Below are positions 36,445 through 48,148 of a DNA stretch of 64,000 nucleotides, in pieces (positions within the stretch are counted from its first letter, which is position 1; each line of letters opens with the position of its first letter). The translations under genes and the position numbers were made by a program. The stretch is from Panulirus ornatus (Eukaryota; Arthropoda; Malacostraca; Decapoda; Palinuridae). The DNA lies in the NCBI RefSeq assembly GCF_036320965.1, contig NC_092289.1, positions 20,078,278 through 20,142,277 of the forward strand, given 5' to 3'. Below the pieces are notes generated by a model. That model saw nothing but the letters and a program-made list of their open reading frames with translations, ran no database searches and was not told the DNA's origin.

Positions 36445-36768
36445 GCGCCCTTGGTAGTGTCTAGTTATGTAGGGTCGTCTGCCGGGAGTGTCTCGCTACC
36501 TGAGGTCGTCCTCTGGTAGTTTCTAGTTAAGTGGGGGTCGTCCTCTGGTAGCTTCTAGTTACTTACGTGGGGGTCGTCCTCTGGTAGCTTCTAGTTACTT
36601 ACGTTGGGTCGTCCTCTGGTTGCTTCTAGTTACGTGGGGGTCGTCCTCTGGTAGCTTCTAGCTTCGTGAGGTCGTCCCATGGCGCTGTCTAGCTACACGG
36701 AGCCGTCCCCTGGAAGTTCCTAGCCGCGCGGGGGTCGTCCGCTGGCAGCGTCTAGGGTCGTTCCCAGT
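36445..36768. repeat. Minisatellite built on GGTCGTCCTCTGGTAGCTTC
   Basis: About nine units of 33-40 bp: GGTCGTCCTCTGGTAGCTTC plus TAGTTACTTACGTGG. The centre (36500-36660) is regular and the flanks are diverged. Confidence 0.92.
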
Positions 36769-38375
36769 TGGCTGCTGTGCCGGCCTGTGTGGTGTTCATA
36801 TTTTCATCTGTACCGAACGTTTTGGTCTGAAACATCTCGCTCGCTTTGAAAGGACTTCTTTCTCTCTCTTTTTTTCTTTTCTCCACGTCCTCTCCGCTAC
36901 CTGACCGTTCAACGGAATTCTAAATCAGACGTAATAAGGTATCCGGTGCAGCCGGATACAGAACACTCACGAACGTTCATCCGAACTACGGTAAAAAAAA
37001 GAGAGAAAGACAGACTGGACCCCGAATGTCCCGTTAACCCGTGTCTGTGCATCCGAGGGAGAGGAATTTGAATATTCTAATTTTCCTTAATTATTCAACA
37101 GACTGTATTAACCTTCTGCCTGAAGTTAAGCTGTTCTGTTTAGAAAGTCGACTCATTCATTCAGCCCCTGATATTGCGTTTCTTTCAGTCTGTCTCTGTT
37201 TTTCAACTTTATTCGCTGTATTTATTTATTTATTTTTATCTTTTTCTTTCATTATTTTATGTCTTTCTTTGCTGTTTATTTGGGCTTGATCCCAGCCTCA
37301 TATACATGTTACTTGGCTGTTTTTCATTCACCTCTTCTTTCTCATCCCTATTTCAATACCGGGGTGTTGTCCCCCATTTCAGATTATTAATTTCAGTAGC
37401 GTTCAGCCGCATTTTCCAGCTTACAATGAATGCATTCCCCAAAAAGTTTTTTTTTGTGACATTTTTGTAATCCCATTTGAAAGCCGTTAGCAGCGCGTTT
37501 CAGGTCTGTTTTATAGCACGCCGATTTTAGCCCCATTTCCATCCCGTTATTTTCCGGCCCAATTTTCGCCTGCTAGTACTGTACCCAGCCCTATTTTCCA
37601 CCACAGTTTCCCCACCTACAGTATTTCCAGTCCAATTTTTCCAGTCTCCTATTTCGACCCCCCTATTTTACGAACCCCCTTGATTTCAATACCATTTTCC
37701 ATCCCCCTTAGTTCCAGCCCCATTTTTCCATCCCTTCATTTTCACCCCCATTCATTTATCTCACTATTTCCAGCCCCCATTTCATCCTCGGCTCACTCCA
37801 GTTCTTTCGGGGCGCCAGGGGCTTTATGAATCATGTTAATGGCCACATATGCTCTTAACGAGGACACGATTAATGAAGGAATTAGGGGACAGATGGCCTT
37901 ATTGATGTATGATGCCTGGAAATAAGTCCTGTTTCTCGCCTGAATTTTGGGGCGGCCCCAGGGTAATGTTTTTACCTCTGGGGGAGGGCGCTCACTTATT
38001 ATCTATCGGCCGGTCGGTGGGTGTGGGGGCGACGGATAGATTAGGGTTAATTTTATTGGGGAGGTGAGGGTGGGAGGAGATAGGCCTTTGGGGAGTAAAT
38101 CATTAAGGGGGTGTGTGTGGAGGGGAGGCCCACAGAGGGGTTCTTTTTCTATATGGAGAGGAAATGTTGTTAGTGGGAGAGGATTGAGGGGGTGGAGTGG
38201 GGGGAGGAATTGTGGTCAATTCGTTACCAATACCGGTTAGTGGGAGAGTAGGGAGAGGAGAGGGGGAGAGGAGGGTCAGAGTGGGGAGGGAGGGAGGGAG
38301 GTTGTCATCATCCCCCAGCCTCCTCCCTCTCTCCCATCGCAACTCCTCCCACACAATATAGTGGTGTTTGAGACG
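36769..38375. other. Anonymous sequence with degenerate CCCATTTTCCA repeats
   Basis: T-rich at 37170-37330. From 37500 to 37790, words like AGCCCCATTTTCCATCCC recur every 20-40 bp without regular boundaries. The stretch at 38040-38350 is purine-rich. No gene recognised. Confidence 0.5.
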
Positions 38376-38377
38376 TC

Positions 38378-38692
38378 CAAACTCGCAGGTTAGATTCCCT
38401 AATGAACACAGACAGAATCCGTACGATATAGATAGAGTCCTTTATTTACATACGCGAAATCCCTTGTCAACACAAACAGAATCCCTTGTTTACTGATAGA
38501 ATCCCTTATTATACAGACAGAGTCCCTTGCTTGCGCTGACAGAATCCCTTATTATATAGACAGAGTCCCTTATGTACACAGACAGAATCCCTTATGATAT
38601 AGACAGAGTCTCATATTTACACAAGACAGAATCCCTTATTATACAGATAGAATCCCTTATTTACGCAGAGATAATCCCTCATTCACCTTTAG
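38378..38692. repeat. Minisatellite built on ACAGACAGAATCCCTTATT
   Basis: About 14 imperfect units of roughly 18-24 bp containing GACAGAATCCCTTATTATA or the GAGTCCCTT variant, with some 36-bp alternation. Confidence 0.88.
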
Positions 38693-38753
38693 TTCAACAA
38701 GTGTTCAGACTGGATGACGTGAACTTGGCTTGTGAACATCTGTTGAACAGTGT

Positions 38754-38754
38754 T

Positions 38755-38844
<90 letters not shown>
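38754..38844. repeat. (CT)n microsatellite
   Basis: About 88 bp of CT, one of the longest CT arrays here. Confidence 0.97.
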
Positions 38845-38849
<5 letters not shown>

Positions 38850-39235
38850 GAGTCTGGACTTTTGAGAGGACGGGTGTATGTCACAGGGGAGCGGCACCGA
38901 CGCAAAACACTGGCTATAAACACCCTGGCCCGGGTCATTTGCACGGGGCGAGCGCTGCAGGAATTATGGAGTTTATTGGTGATGCGCAACACCTGCCTCG
39001 CTCTTTACGACCCGTGCCACCGGAGGTGTTCTATGTGTTGCCTCATTTGAGAGAGAGAGAGAAGAAAGAATGATTTCATAGGATGTATTGAAGTGGCCAG
39101 TGTTTGTTTTTGCGTAAGATATTGCGTCTCAGAGTAGTTGGCATAAGTGGTCTTTGTTGCTCCCCTTGTGTTTCTTGGGGGTTCGGGAGTTCAAGCGCGA
39201 ATTCGTTTTGGGTCCTGAATTGCAAATTTTGTCTC

Positions 39236-39297
39236 GCGTGTGTGTGTGTGTGTGTGTACGAAGCGTTCGGGGAAAGCGCGAGTGATGGCAGCGGGGG

Positions 39298-39382
<85 letters not shown>

Positions 39383-39388
39383 GTGTGA
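39236..39388. repeat. Two (TG)n microsatellites
   Basis: TG at 39238-39258 and a longer tract at about 39300-39374, with a short GTGGGT end. Confidence 0.97.
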
Positions 39389-39578
39389 CATACGAACGGG
39401 CCTTTGTTATTACGGGATTACCAAGTATTGGGAACTGCAATGTGTAACTGGAATTCAGTTTGTGTCAAGGATTAAATATGTAGGCCAGGCTGACGCAGGG
39501 AGGTCCTAATGTTGCAACTCCAGTGAAGAATATGTAGGGGAAATATATATTTAAATGCGCCGTATGTTACCAGGAAAG

Positions 39579-39579
<1 letters not shown>

Positions 39580-39668
<89 letters not shown>
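39580..39668. repeat. Compound (GT)n(TA)n microsatellite
   Basis: GT from 39581 to 39600 joins directly to TA through 39668. A dispersed repeat starts immediately after it. Confidence 0.97.
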
Positions 39669-39670
<2 letters not shown>

Positions 39671-39750
39671 CTTTGAGCCCACGGGGAAAATGAAACACGA
39701 TAAGCTTCCAAGTGCACTTTCGTGTAATAATCACATCATCAGGGGACAGA
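39667..39750. repeat. Dispersed repeat A, copy 1 (after a TA array)
   Basis: About 80 bp beginning ATTCCTTT and containing ACACGATAAG and AAGTGCACTTTCGTGTAAT, then ATCACATCATC. The same sequence lies at 44355-44440 with a handful of differences, in the same orientation, also directly after a TA array. I recall similar sequence as a dispersed repeat in decapods, but its class is not clear from this fragment. Confidence 0.85.
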
Positions 39751-40388
39751 TATAGATATGATAGGGCATTCATTTGCCCGTGCCGTCTGAGTTGCCGCAA
39801 AACAAACTAGAAAAATCAACTAGTGTGGAAAATATTCATCTTTCCTCTTAAAGTAAACATTTTGAGAGGGTGGCCTTCCTTCCGTATTGCTGGGTCTCTT
39901 GGGGAGCGAGCAGTCGCCTCTTGAATCGCTTCATCTTAGCTGCTGCTGTTCTTCTTCTTATTTTTTATGGAGTTATTGAAATCCTTGAAGATGGACTCCC
40001 TCGGCGGAGGGCATTAATGGCGCGCTGGCAACGCTCTCCTTCTTTCCCCCCTCCCCCTTCGTACCTGACCCCTGTAACCGGAACCTATCATTTCCCTCCT
40101 TCGGTTTGTCGGAGGGGAGTTGCGGGGCGAGGGATGGATGTCCGCATCGCAGTATCCGTGTAGGGAGGATATTTAGTTTATCCGACTCTGGACGGACGAG
40201 GACGTTGCAAATGTGTGATTAACGGCCGCTAAACCGGGGTTGGGTCTCCGGCTGAGCTAACTGCTGACATTTCCCGCCAACCTGAAGGATATTTTTTTCC
40301 CCCAATCCCCTTTTTTTCTGTTACTTCTTCTCGCGCGAAAAAACTTGATGCCTGAGTTGCATTATTCATCACCCAAAGTTTGGACAGA
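39751..40388. other. Anonymous sequence
   Basis: No repeat or coding signature recognised. Confidence 0.45.
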
Positions 40389-40389
40389 A

Positions 40390-40528
<139 letters not shown>

Positions 40529-40998
40529 TGTGCGAAGTTGGCGGAAGGTGTAGTGATGCTTCGGGGGCAGGGCTTCGGGCACCGTGGCGGTGTCAACCTG
40601 TCCCGCTTCGTTAATTACCGTGGGCTGGACCTTTATCTTTGTTATCAGTCTGGTCTCTGCCATTAGCCTGGTCTCTGTTATTAGCTTGGTCTCTGTACTT
40701 TTATATGAGGTTCGGTCTCTCAGGGTAGGTGAGGGAGGGGGTCTGTCTGTCTGTCTGTCAGTGGCTTACTGCCTGCCGGGGGTTAAGGACGTGGTGACCA
40801 CGACCACCACTTCAGCCATATGCCGTCTGCCGTCTGCAGACATCCGCTGTCCCTCAGTGTTAGCGCTGGTGGGGGCGGTGGTGTCCTCTGGTCTGCCCTA
40901 CACACAGGGGATGGGAGTCGATGCATCGGCGGAGAAACTGGCATCGAGGGGCGTTGCCTGGGTGACCCAGTCGTCCGGACAGCCAGCACTCTTAAATG

Positions 40999-41084
<86 letters not shown>
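40999..41084. repeat. (CT)n microsatellite
   Basis: About 83 bp of CT followed by C/T-rich DNA to about 41500, including a C run near 41390-41402. Confidence 0.97.
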
Positions 41085-41086
<2 letters not shown>

Positions 41087-41864
41087 TCGCCGCCCCCTCC
41101 CCCCAAAACTCCCCTCTCATCCTTTACCACCCTCTCACTCTCTACACCCCTAAAATAGTCTGAATTCCACCTTCATTCCTCTCCCAACTACCCTCGCCCC
41201 CTCCTCCACCACTTCCCAGTGGTTCAGTACCATTCCTCGTTTGTCCATTTTACCTCCCCCCATGTCCTCCCTTCACCCACACATCCATCTTTTCTGTCCC
41301 CATTTCTTCCTCGTCGCTCATTTCCCCAGGTTCACCCCTTCCCTCCCATTTACCCACGTTTCATTTACCCCACTTGTACTCCTGTGATACCCCCCCCCCC
41401 CTTCCCTCAAGAGTTTACTCACGTCCTCCCGCCAACATCGCTTCTCCCACTTACCCAAAGTCCCTCCTAGCCGCCCCCCGCCCGCCCGCCCCCATCTACC
41501 CACATGATAACCCATACATTTGCCCTCAAATTCTTTCGGGCAGTTTTCAAGTTTTATGACCAGGAAAAAAAAGAATAATAAAGATGCGTTCCGTGACTAT
41601 AATCCATAAACCCCTGGAGAGTTTGTGTGACGGCGACGGACAGACGTCAGTGACTTCAGCCCTGGACCGAATGTTCAGCGGAGGACTTCAGGTTCTGAAG
41701 CCTGCCATGATGACTGAAGTTCCCCTCCCCTTAAGTTTTAAAGCCAGACCCCAAATGTTTGCTCAAGTTCTCGGGAGGTTTAAGGTCGTACATCTGAGTT
41801 AGCCGAAGTTCCCCAGGCTTGTAGACTTAGTGACATCATGTTTTCCGATTGGAGGAAGTCTTGA

Positions 41865-41973
<109 letters not shown>

Positions 41974-42000
41974 GTCATGATGTCCCGTCGATAGAGATCA

Positions 42001-42022
42001 GTAGTAGTGGTAGTAGTAGTAG

Positions 42023-42078
<56 letters not shown>

Positions 42079-42100
42079 CTGTTGTTGTTGTTATTGTTGT
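42001..42100. repeat. (GTA)n then (GTT)n trinucleotide array
   Basis: A short GTA run (42001-42022) is followed by about 65 bp of GTT, then interrupted GTT. Confidence 0.95.
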
Positions 42101-42324
42101 CGATATTGACAGTGTTTTTGTTATTGCTGGTTTCGTTGTTGTTTCCTGGTGTGGGTAATGTTCATTGTTGTTGTTTTTGTTTTGCTGTTGGGGTCAATAA
42201 TGGTGTTGTCACCACCGCCAGTGTTGGCAGCTGTGATCTTCCTCATGTTGCTGGGGGTCAGCTCTTCTGTGGTGAGTCTCCTGGACTCCTGGCTCTCTGC
42301 TGTGGCTGGTGCTGTGTTGGTTCT

Positions 42325-42728
42325 GTGGGTTGTGGTGTAGCTGGTGCTGTGGTTGTCTGCTGTGGTTGTCTGATGTGGTTGTCTGCTGTGGTTGGTGCTG
42401 TGGTTGTCTGATGTGGTTGGTGCTGTGGTTGTCTGCTGTGGATGGTGCTGTGGTTGTCTGATGTGGTTGTCTGCTGTGGTTGTCTGCTGTGGTTGGTGCT
42501 GTGGTTGTCTGATGTGGTTGTCTGCTGTGGTTGGTGCTGTGGTTGTCTGATGTGGTTGGTGCTGTGGTTGTCTGCTGTGGATGGTGCTGTGGTTGTCTGA
42601 TGTGGTTGTCTGCTGTGGTTGTCTGCTGTGGTTGGTGCTGTGGTTGGTGCTGTGGTTGTCTGCTGTGTTTGGTGCTGTGGTTGTCTAATGTGGTTGTCTG
42701 ATGTGGTTGGTGCTGTGGTTGAGGGAGA
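42325..42728. repeat. Minisatellite of GTGGTTGTCTGATGT/GTGGTTGGTGCT units
   Basis: About 28 short units of 12-15 bp in mixed order. Blocks of about 120 bp recur (compare 42425-42540 with 42545-42650), which points to a loose higher-order structure. Confidence 0.92.
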
Positions 42729-42897
42729 GACGTGTCGTATAGAGCGTCTGGTAGAAACACGTTGTTATTCTGCCGGCATCTGCACTTAACTATTGCGAGG
42801 CTATTTAGCCGGGCAGAACATGTGGAGTGGTTCTGGAGGCTGCAGGAAAACTTCAGTAAAAAGAAAAAAAGATAAAAAGAAAAGTTAATTTAACAGG

Positions 42898-42975
42898 CAG
42901 GAGCCAAGCCAGCGTAAAGTGGCTTTAACGCCAAGCCAGCGTAAAGTGCTTTTGACGCCAAGCCAGCGTAATGGA
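42898..42975. repeat. 28-bp tandem repeat, three copies
   Basis: GCCAAGCCAGCGTAAAGTG occurs three times at about 28-bp steps. The third copy ends in GTAATGG. Confidence 0.88.
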
Positions 42976-43386
42976 TACAACTTTTGGAAGGCCTTTACCT
43001 TTATTTCTAATCATTCTTTTATAAAGGTCGTGGCTCATCCGTTCGGAAATCGCTTCGGAAGAGGGAGTGAACCGTTCCGTGCCGGGGTATGACAACTCCC
43101 AACACCCGCTTCCCCTTCGCTCCCAACCTCCCTCCTCGAACCCTTTCGAAAACAAAGAGTACTGGGAAATATGACTTATTTACATCCTGGTCCAACTGGA
43201 GGGGACCGTTGTGGGCTCCTGGCCCTACCCTGGCCCGGGCCACTGCCGCTAGAAGGTCAGGGGCCGGAGGGAAGGAGGGAGGGAGGGTGGCGGTCATTTC
43301 AAGCGTGTGGGTCACGCGTCACGGTGGGAACCACCGCTGGAGTTTATTGTGGTATTGTTCTCGCTCTACATTCTCGCCGACAGACC

Positions 43387-43440
<54 letters not shown>

Positions 43441-43453
43441 AGAGAGAGAGAGG
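43387..43453. repeat. Compound (GT)n(GA)n microsatellite
   Basis: GT from 43389 to 43438 joins a short GA run to 43452. Confidence 0.96.
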
Positions 43454-43694
43454 TTTTTGTGTGGGGGTGGGAGCGTAGCGTAGGCTGAAAGGGGGGAGTG
43501 ATGAATGGCGTTCTCCCCACCTTTCCTCCCAGCCTTACCATTAACGACCGTAATTGCCCACCACTCTCGTTATCACCATCGTTATCACTGTTAACACGGC
43601 CGAGGGTCGGCGTTGCGCGTCCCCCACATCACCCCCCCCCCTGCCGTCGCTGGTCGTCGCCGGGACCTCCCGCGAGGACGACTTAAACCCCTTC

Positions 43695-43795
43695 ATTATG
43701 ATACCTGAAGTCGTCGTACTCAAAATGTTGAGTCGTCGTACTCAAGAATTAAGTCGTCGCACTCCAGCTATTAAGTCAAGTCGTAGTGTGGAGGG
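43695..43795 (+). repeat. AGTCGTCGTACTCAA repeat, possible relative of the 21-bp family
   Basis: Four imperfect copies of AGTCGTCGTACTCAA at about 25-bp spacing. It shares GTCGT...CTCAA with the 21-bp family but differs in spacing and in lacking GGTCGTACC. Confidence 0.6.
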
Positions 43796-44061
43796 AGAGA
43801 GGGTGGTTGTGAGGTAAGCCGAGTGGCAGACCCCACCACATGACAAGTGGTCCTCCGGCAGTGAGCCTGGTGGCCAGTGTGGTCTCTGTCCTGTGGTTCG
43901 CATCGTCTCCATGGTGTTGTCGTTGGGTTTTTTTTTTTTACCACCAAAATTTTGGATTTTATGGCATGATTTTCTTGGATTTTACGACGGTATTTTCTGA
44001 TGACTAAAATATTAAGTCTCTCCACTGCGTTACGTTCTCCAACCAAAACTCCTTTTTCTTT

Positions 44062-44273
44062 TTTTTCGATATCTCCTCGCCTTTTCCTGCCTCAGTGGGG
44101 TAGCGCCAGGAACATGGGGAATGAGCCTTTGAGGAAAGGTTCCACGCTTGGTCATTCCTCCTTCTGATTATCTGAGAAAGTAAATACAGGAGACTTTCCC
44201 GTCCACTGTTCCTGCCCATCTTGGTCACCTACAACTTGCAGGAGATACGTCGCTAGAATTCTTTCTCCTTTTT

Positions 44274-44278
<5 letters not shown>
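44062..44278 (+). repeat. Diverged LINE-tail-like repeat, ends at a TA array
   Basis: Contains GTGGGGTAGCGCCAGGAACA, close to GTGGCAGCGCCAGGAACAGA inside the inverted LINE copy (57356-57375). It ends TACGTCGCTAGAATTCTTTC, which matches GCGTGGGAAGTATTCTTTCT at 50311-50330. It therefore joins two sequence blocks found with the LINE family and is best read as an old copy of that tail or of a SINE sharing it. Confidence 0.55.

Positions 44279-44357
<79 letters not shown>
44279..44357. repeat. (TA)n microsatellite
   Basis: About 79 bp of TA, bounded on both sides by dispersed repeats. Confidence 0.97.
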
Positions 44358-44359
<2 letters not shown>

Positions 44360-44445
44360 CTTTTTATCCTCGGGGAAATGGGACACGATAAGTTCCCAAG
44401 TGCACTTTCGTGTAATGATCACATCATCATTCTCCGTGGACAAAA
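44355..44445. repeat. Dispersed repeat A, copy 2 (after a TA array)
   Basis: Matches 39667-39745: ATTCCTTT, ACACGATAAGTTCCC, AAGTGCACTTTCGTGTAAT and ATCACATCATC in the same order and spacing, directly downstream of TA dinucleotides in both places. Confidence 0.85.
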
Positions 44446-44486
44446 TGGAATGGACTTGATCATGTTCTCAGTTGCGATCTTTTCCA

Positions 44487-44489
<3 letters not shown>

Positions 44490-44573
<84 letters not shown>
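44490..44573. repeat. (TA)n microsatellite
   Basis: About 82 bp of TA. Confidence 0.97.
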
Positions 44574-44576
<3 letters not shown>

Positions 44577-44800
44577 TCTTGTGTTGGTATGCCATGGTAT
44601 TATCCTCGCTTTGCAGTAAGTCTTATTTGAGGAAGAACGTACAAGCATTGGCCTGGAGGACAGCCTGGGACCCGTGGGTTGGGGGTGGGGGAGGGCCATA
44701 TAAGCTGGCAATGTCCTGTGATGATCGCCAGTATCGACAAGCCTCGAGAAGGCAGTCACTGTCTTGCCCACAAAGCATGTTGATAATGGGATTCTTCGTA

Positions 44801-44801
<1 letters not shown>

Positions 44802-44894
<93 letters not shown>
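44802..44894. repeat. (CT)n microsatellite
   Basis: About 90 bp of CT. Confidence 0.97.
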
Positions 44895-44896
<2 letters not shown>

Positions 44897-44992
44897 TCCT
44901 GCTGTAGGTGTTGTAGAAGGTATGGGTCGCCTCTGGTGTGGGTCGCCTCTCCCCCCCCCCCCCGCCTGAGAATGAAAATACCTTCCCCCCCT

Positions 44993-45033
<41 letters not shown>
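44993..45033. repeat. (CA)n microsatellite
   Basis: About 37 bp of CA. Confidence 0.96.
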
Positions 45034-45035
<2 letters not shown>

Positions 45036-45267
45036 TGGTGTTATTACCATTGTAGTTATTTGGGACAGAGTGAACAGCCTGGATAGGTATCGCACCCACA
45101 CTTACCGGGTCATTCCAGAAATGAAAACCCTTGTTATCCCCCCACCTCCCTCCCTCCCTCCCTCCCTCACCATCTATTGTCTCTTTAAGTGAAATCTAAT
45201 TCCTCGGCGTTATCACTTCCTTATCTGATTGTAAACGCAAAGAGGTAATTATGAGAGGAAATATACG

Positions 45268-45380
45268 ATTATTATCATTATTATTATTTATATCATTATT
45301 ATCATTTTTATTGTTATTATTATAATTATTGCTTTTATTATTATCATTATTAATATTATTGTTATTATTATTATCATTAA

Positions 45381-45420
<40 letters not shown>

Positions 45421-45422
45421 GT
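45268..45422. repeat. (ATT)n trinucleotide array
   Basis: About 150 bp of interrupted ATT/ATC repeat. The last 45 bp is a pure ATT run. Confidence 0.95.
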
Positions 45423-45533
45423 TTTACCTACAGTGACCGTGCAGATGTGGTTGTCTGCTATCTTTATTATCATTTTCTTATTTGTTCAGCCTTTTCACAG
45501 GTGCCTTTTGCCCAGCCACCTTCTTGGGCCGCC

Positions 45534-45535
<2 letters not shown>

Positions 45536-45571
<36 letters not shown>
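45536..45571. repeat. (CT)n microsatellite
   Basis: About 33 bp of CT. Confidence 0.96.
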
Positions 45572-45573
<2 letters not shown>

Positions 45574-45753
45574 AACATGGGCCAGAAATTTAATATTGTC
45601 AGTGTGTGTGTGGAAGTTGGTTGGTCCTTCACCCGGAGTTATTGGTTCTGGTGTTCACCCTCCAGCACCGGGCTGAATTACATGTTTTCAGACCGCCTCC
45701 CAAGTACTTACACCCCCGCCATCGCTGTGGTTACCCAAGGGTTGTGATTGTGT

Positions 45754-45754
<1 letters not shown>

Positions 45755-45829
<75 letters not shown>
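45755..45829. repeat. (CT)n microsatellite
   Basis: About 73 bp of CT. Confidence 0.97.
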
Positions 45830-46470
45830 GTATGGGAAGGGAATAAGGGAAGGGGGGGGGGGGGTGATTGGTGTGGCGGCTACGCAGTGAGCCAGTACTT
45901 CGTTGGCTGTTAAGCGTCATTCCCTTGCCCCAGTGAAGCCCTCGTGTGTCTCTCTCTCTTGCCTCACCCGCGCGTGCGCCAGTGGCTCTCAGACCACGAA
46001 AGCGCAGCCTCCTCCTCCTCCTCCTCCTCGCCTCACACGTGGCACGCCACAACACATACTACCTCACACAACAACTCGTTCCTCGTCGCGGTGTCTCCTC
46101 CTGCGGTAAGCGCTACGCACTGTCCCTGCCATTTTGGCAATATCCCCGTCGTAAGGACTCGTAAGTGGGTCCTCACCCATACAGTTAGGTGAATATATGT
46201 CGTATAGGTACATATATATATACACATACATGGCCTCATTCGTCAGACCATATCGCCATACGCAGACCGCAGTGTGTATTCGAACATACATAAACATCTC
46301 TGCCGGCCATACAGCTCCCAGCGTGGTTGTTATGGACCCATTTCCTATCCCATCTACCCACCAGTTTCCATCAAGAGAACACTGTGTCGCCCTCGCCCAG
46401 TTATCTGGCGTGGCCCGTATCATGACCCTCAGGTCATTATACTCGTACAGAACATGGCTTTGAGTCAGGC
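45830..46470. other. Anonymous sequence
   Basis: A CTC run (46010-46030) and a short TA/CA patch (46190-46232). Open frames are short and unrecognised. Confidence 0.45.
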
Positions 46471-46471
46471 C

Positions 46472-46768
46472 ACGCCATCGTGCTCAAGGGGCGTCGTACC
46501 GTCGTGCTCAAGGTGGCGTCGCACCGCCCTTTTTAAAGGTCATCCCGTCGTGCTAAAGGGTCGTAACGACGTGATCAAGCGATCGTCGCACAGGCGTCGC
46601 ACCGCCCTTTTAAAGGTTATCCCGTCGTGCTAAAGGGTCGTAACGACGTGATCAAGCGATCGTCGCACAGCCGTTTTCAGTGATCAGCCCCGTCGCGCTT
46701 GAGGTGTCGTGCTCAAGGGGCGCCGTCGCGCCGACGCGCTCAAGGGTCGCACCGCCTCGCCCAAGGGA
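46472..46768 (+). repeat. 21-bp GTCGTACC family, locus 4, with a 76-bp internal duplication
   Basis: Forward units (GTCGTACCGTCGTGCTCAAG and variants) are interspersed with other sequence. A block of about 76 bp containing TCCCGTCGTGCTAAAGGGTC and AACGACGTGATCAAGCGATC is present twice in tandem (about 46525-46600 and 46601-46676) with two or three differences. The array is irregular compared with loci 1 and 2. Confidence 0.85.
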
Positions 46769-47120
46769 GCGAGTTGGGGGCTGTGAGGGTAGGATCATCA
46801 GTAAAAGTCTCATTACTTAGTTATTCATAATGAGGCGGCGCCCAGTGGGATAAGCAGCTTTCAAGTAGCATTATAATGACGCGTAGTTACTTACCGGAAT
46901 AATAGGGGGAGGGGAGGGGGGTGGAGGTTTGTGGGGGGGGGGGGGTCTCTGAGTAACTTGTAATGAGGTTAAGTAGGAATTACACTCCCCTCCTCCTCCT
47001 CCCGTCCCCCCTTCCCACCCCTACGACCACCTCCGCCACCTCCTCCTCCTCCTCTCCTCCCACTTCCTCTTCAAGAACACCTAGTTTGATCTGGTTTAAA
47101 CGTCTGAGGGCCCTTAGTAG

Positions 47121-47177
<57 letters not shown>
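47121..47177. repeat. (TG)n microsatellite
   Basis: About 54 bp of TG. Confidence 0.97.
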
Positions 47178-47178
<1 letters not shown>

Positions 47179-47555
47179 GTTTGCCCCTCTGAAAGAAGAA
47201 ATTCATTCGTAGTTTGTTCAGGGGGAGAGGAAAAAAATCATAATACAGAGCAAACAGTGTATTTCTTTTTTTCTCTTTTTTTTTTCCTCTAACGGTGCTT
47301 TCTGGCTCAAGAAAGTCTGTGATGGTTAGGTAAATAGCCTTTGCGTACACGAGTTTACGTTTTTTGAAAAATGACTTTGAAACGTTGCTTGTGCATAAAG
47401 GCTTCCACCCATTTTTTTTTTCTTTTTATTAATTAAGCGAGTGGTTAAACATAAGTTTGAGATGTAGGCAATTCGTCACCTGGAGGAAGTTCTTCCTTCG
47501 GTGGCAAGTTGTAAACGTGGAACGTGGTAGTGTCTGGCCAAGACGGAGTGACAGG
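47178..47555. other. AT-rich anonymous sequence
   Basis: T runs at 47262-47286 and 47411-47427. Nothing else recognised. Confidence 0.45.
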
Positions 47556-47556
47556 T

Positions 47557-47638
<82 letters not shown>
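47557..47638. repeat. Compound (TG)n(GA)n microsatellite
   Basis: TG from 47559 to 47578 joins GA through 47637 directly. A flanking duplication of TTCGTTATAAGACAGT (about 47650 and 47692) follows. Confidence 0.97.
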
Positions 47639-47640
<2 letters not shown>

Positions 47641-48049
47641 GTGTGTTCCTTCGTTATAAGACAGTGACGAAGATACACGGGCGTGTGTAGCTTCGTTATA
47701 AGACAGTAGCGTTGTGATGTCGAAACCAGAGGTGAAGTCACGGCTGAACACCATGGCCTGACACCATAGCACCACGCCTGACACCACCTCCAACGCTACA
47801 TCTGACAGCCGGGCTGACACAGGCAGCAGGCGGCCCCCCGCACCCCATACAATCAGGACCCCATCATCAGTGTCCGGGTAATTAGCGGCTTCCTCATTAT
47901 CGAACCCAGGTCCACCCCCGCCCCCTTTTCCCCCTTCCACATTCCACCCCCTCCCTCAGGTCGCAGTAAGGTGAGGGTGGATGTTGGGCGGGGAGATATG
48001 GTTGGGTATCCAGACTGCGTTCATAATATACAAATACATTTTCAATCAT

Positions 48050-48052
<3 letters not shown>

Positions 48053-48144
<92 letters not shown>
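48053..48144. repeat. (TA)n microsatellite at the LINE 5' boundary
   Basis: About 90 bp of TA. The truncated LINE begins at its right edge. Confidence 0.97.
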
Positions 48145-48148
<4 letters not shown>
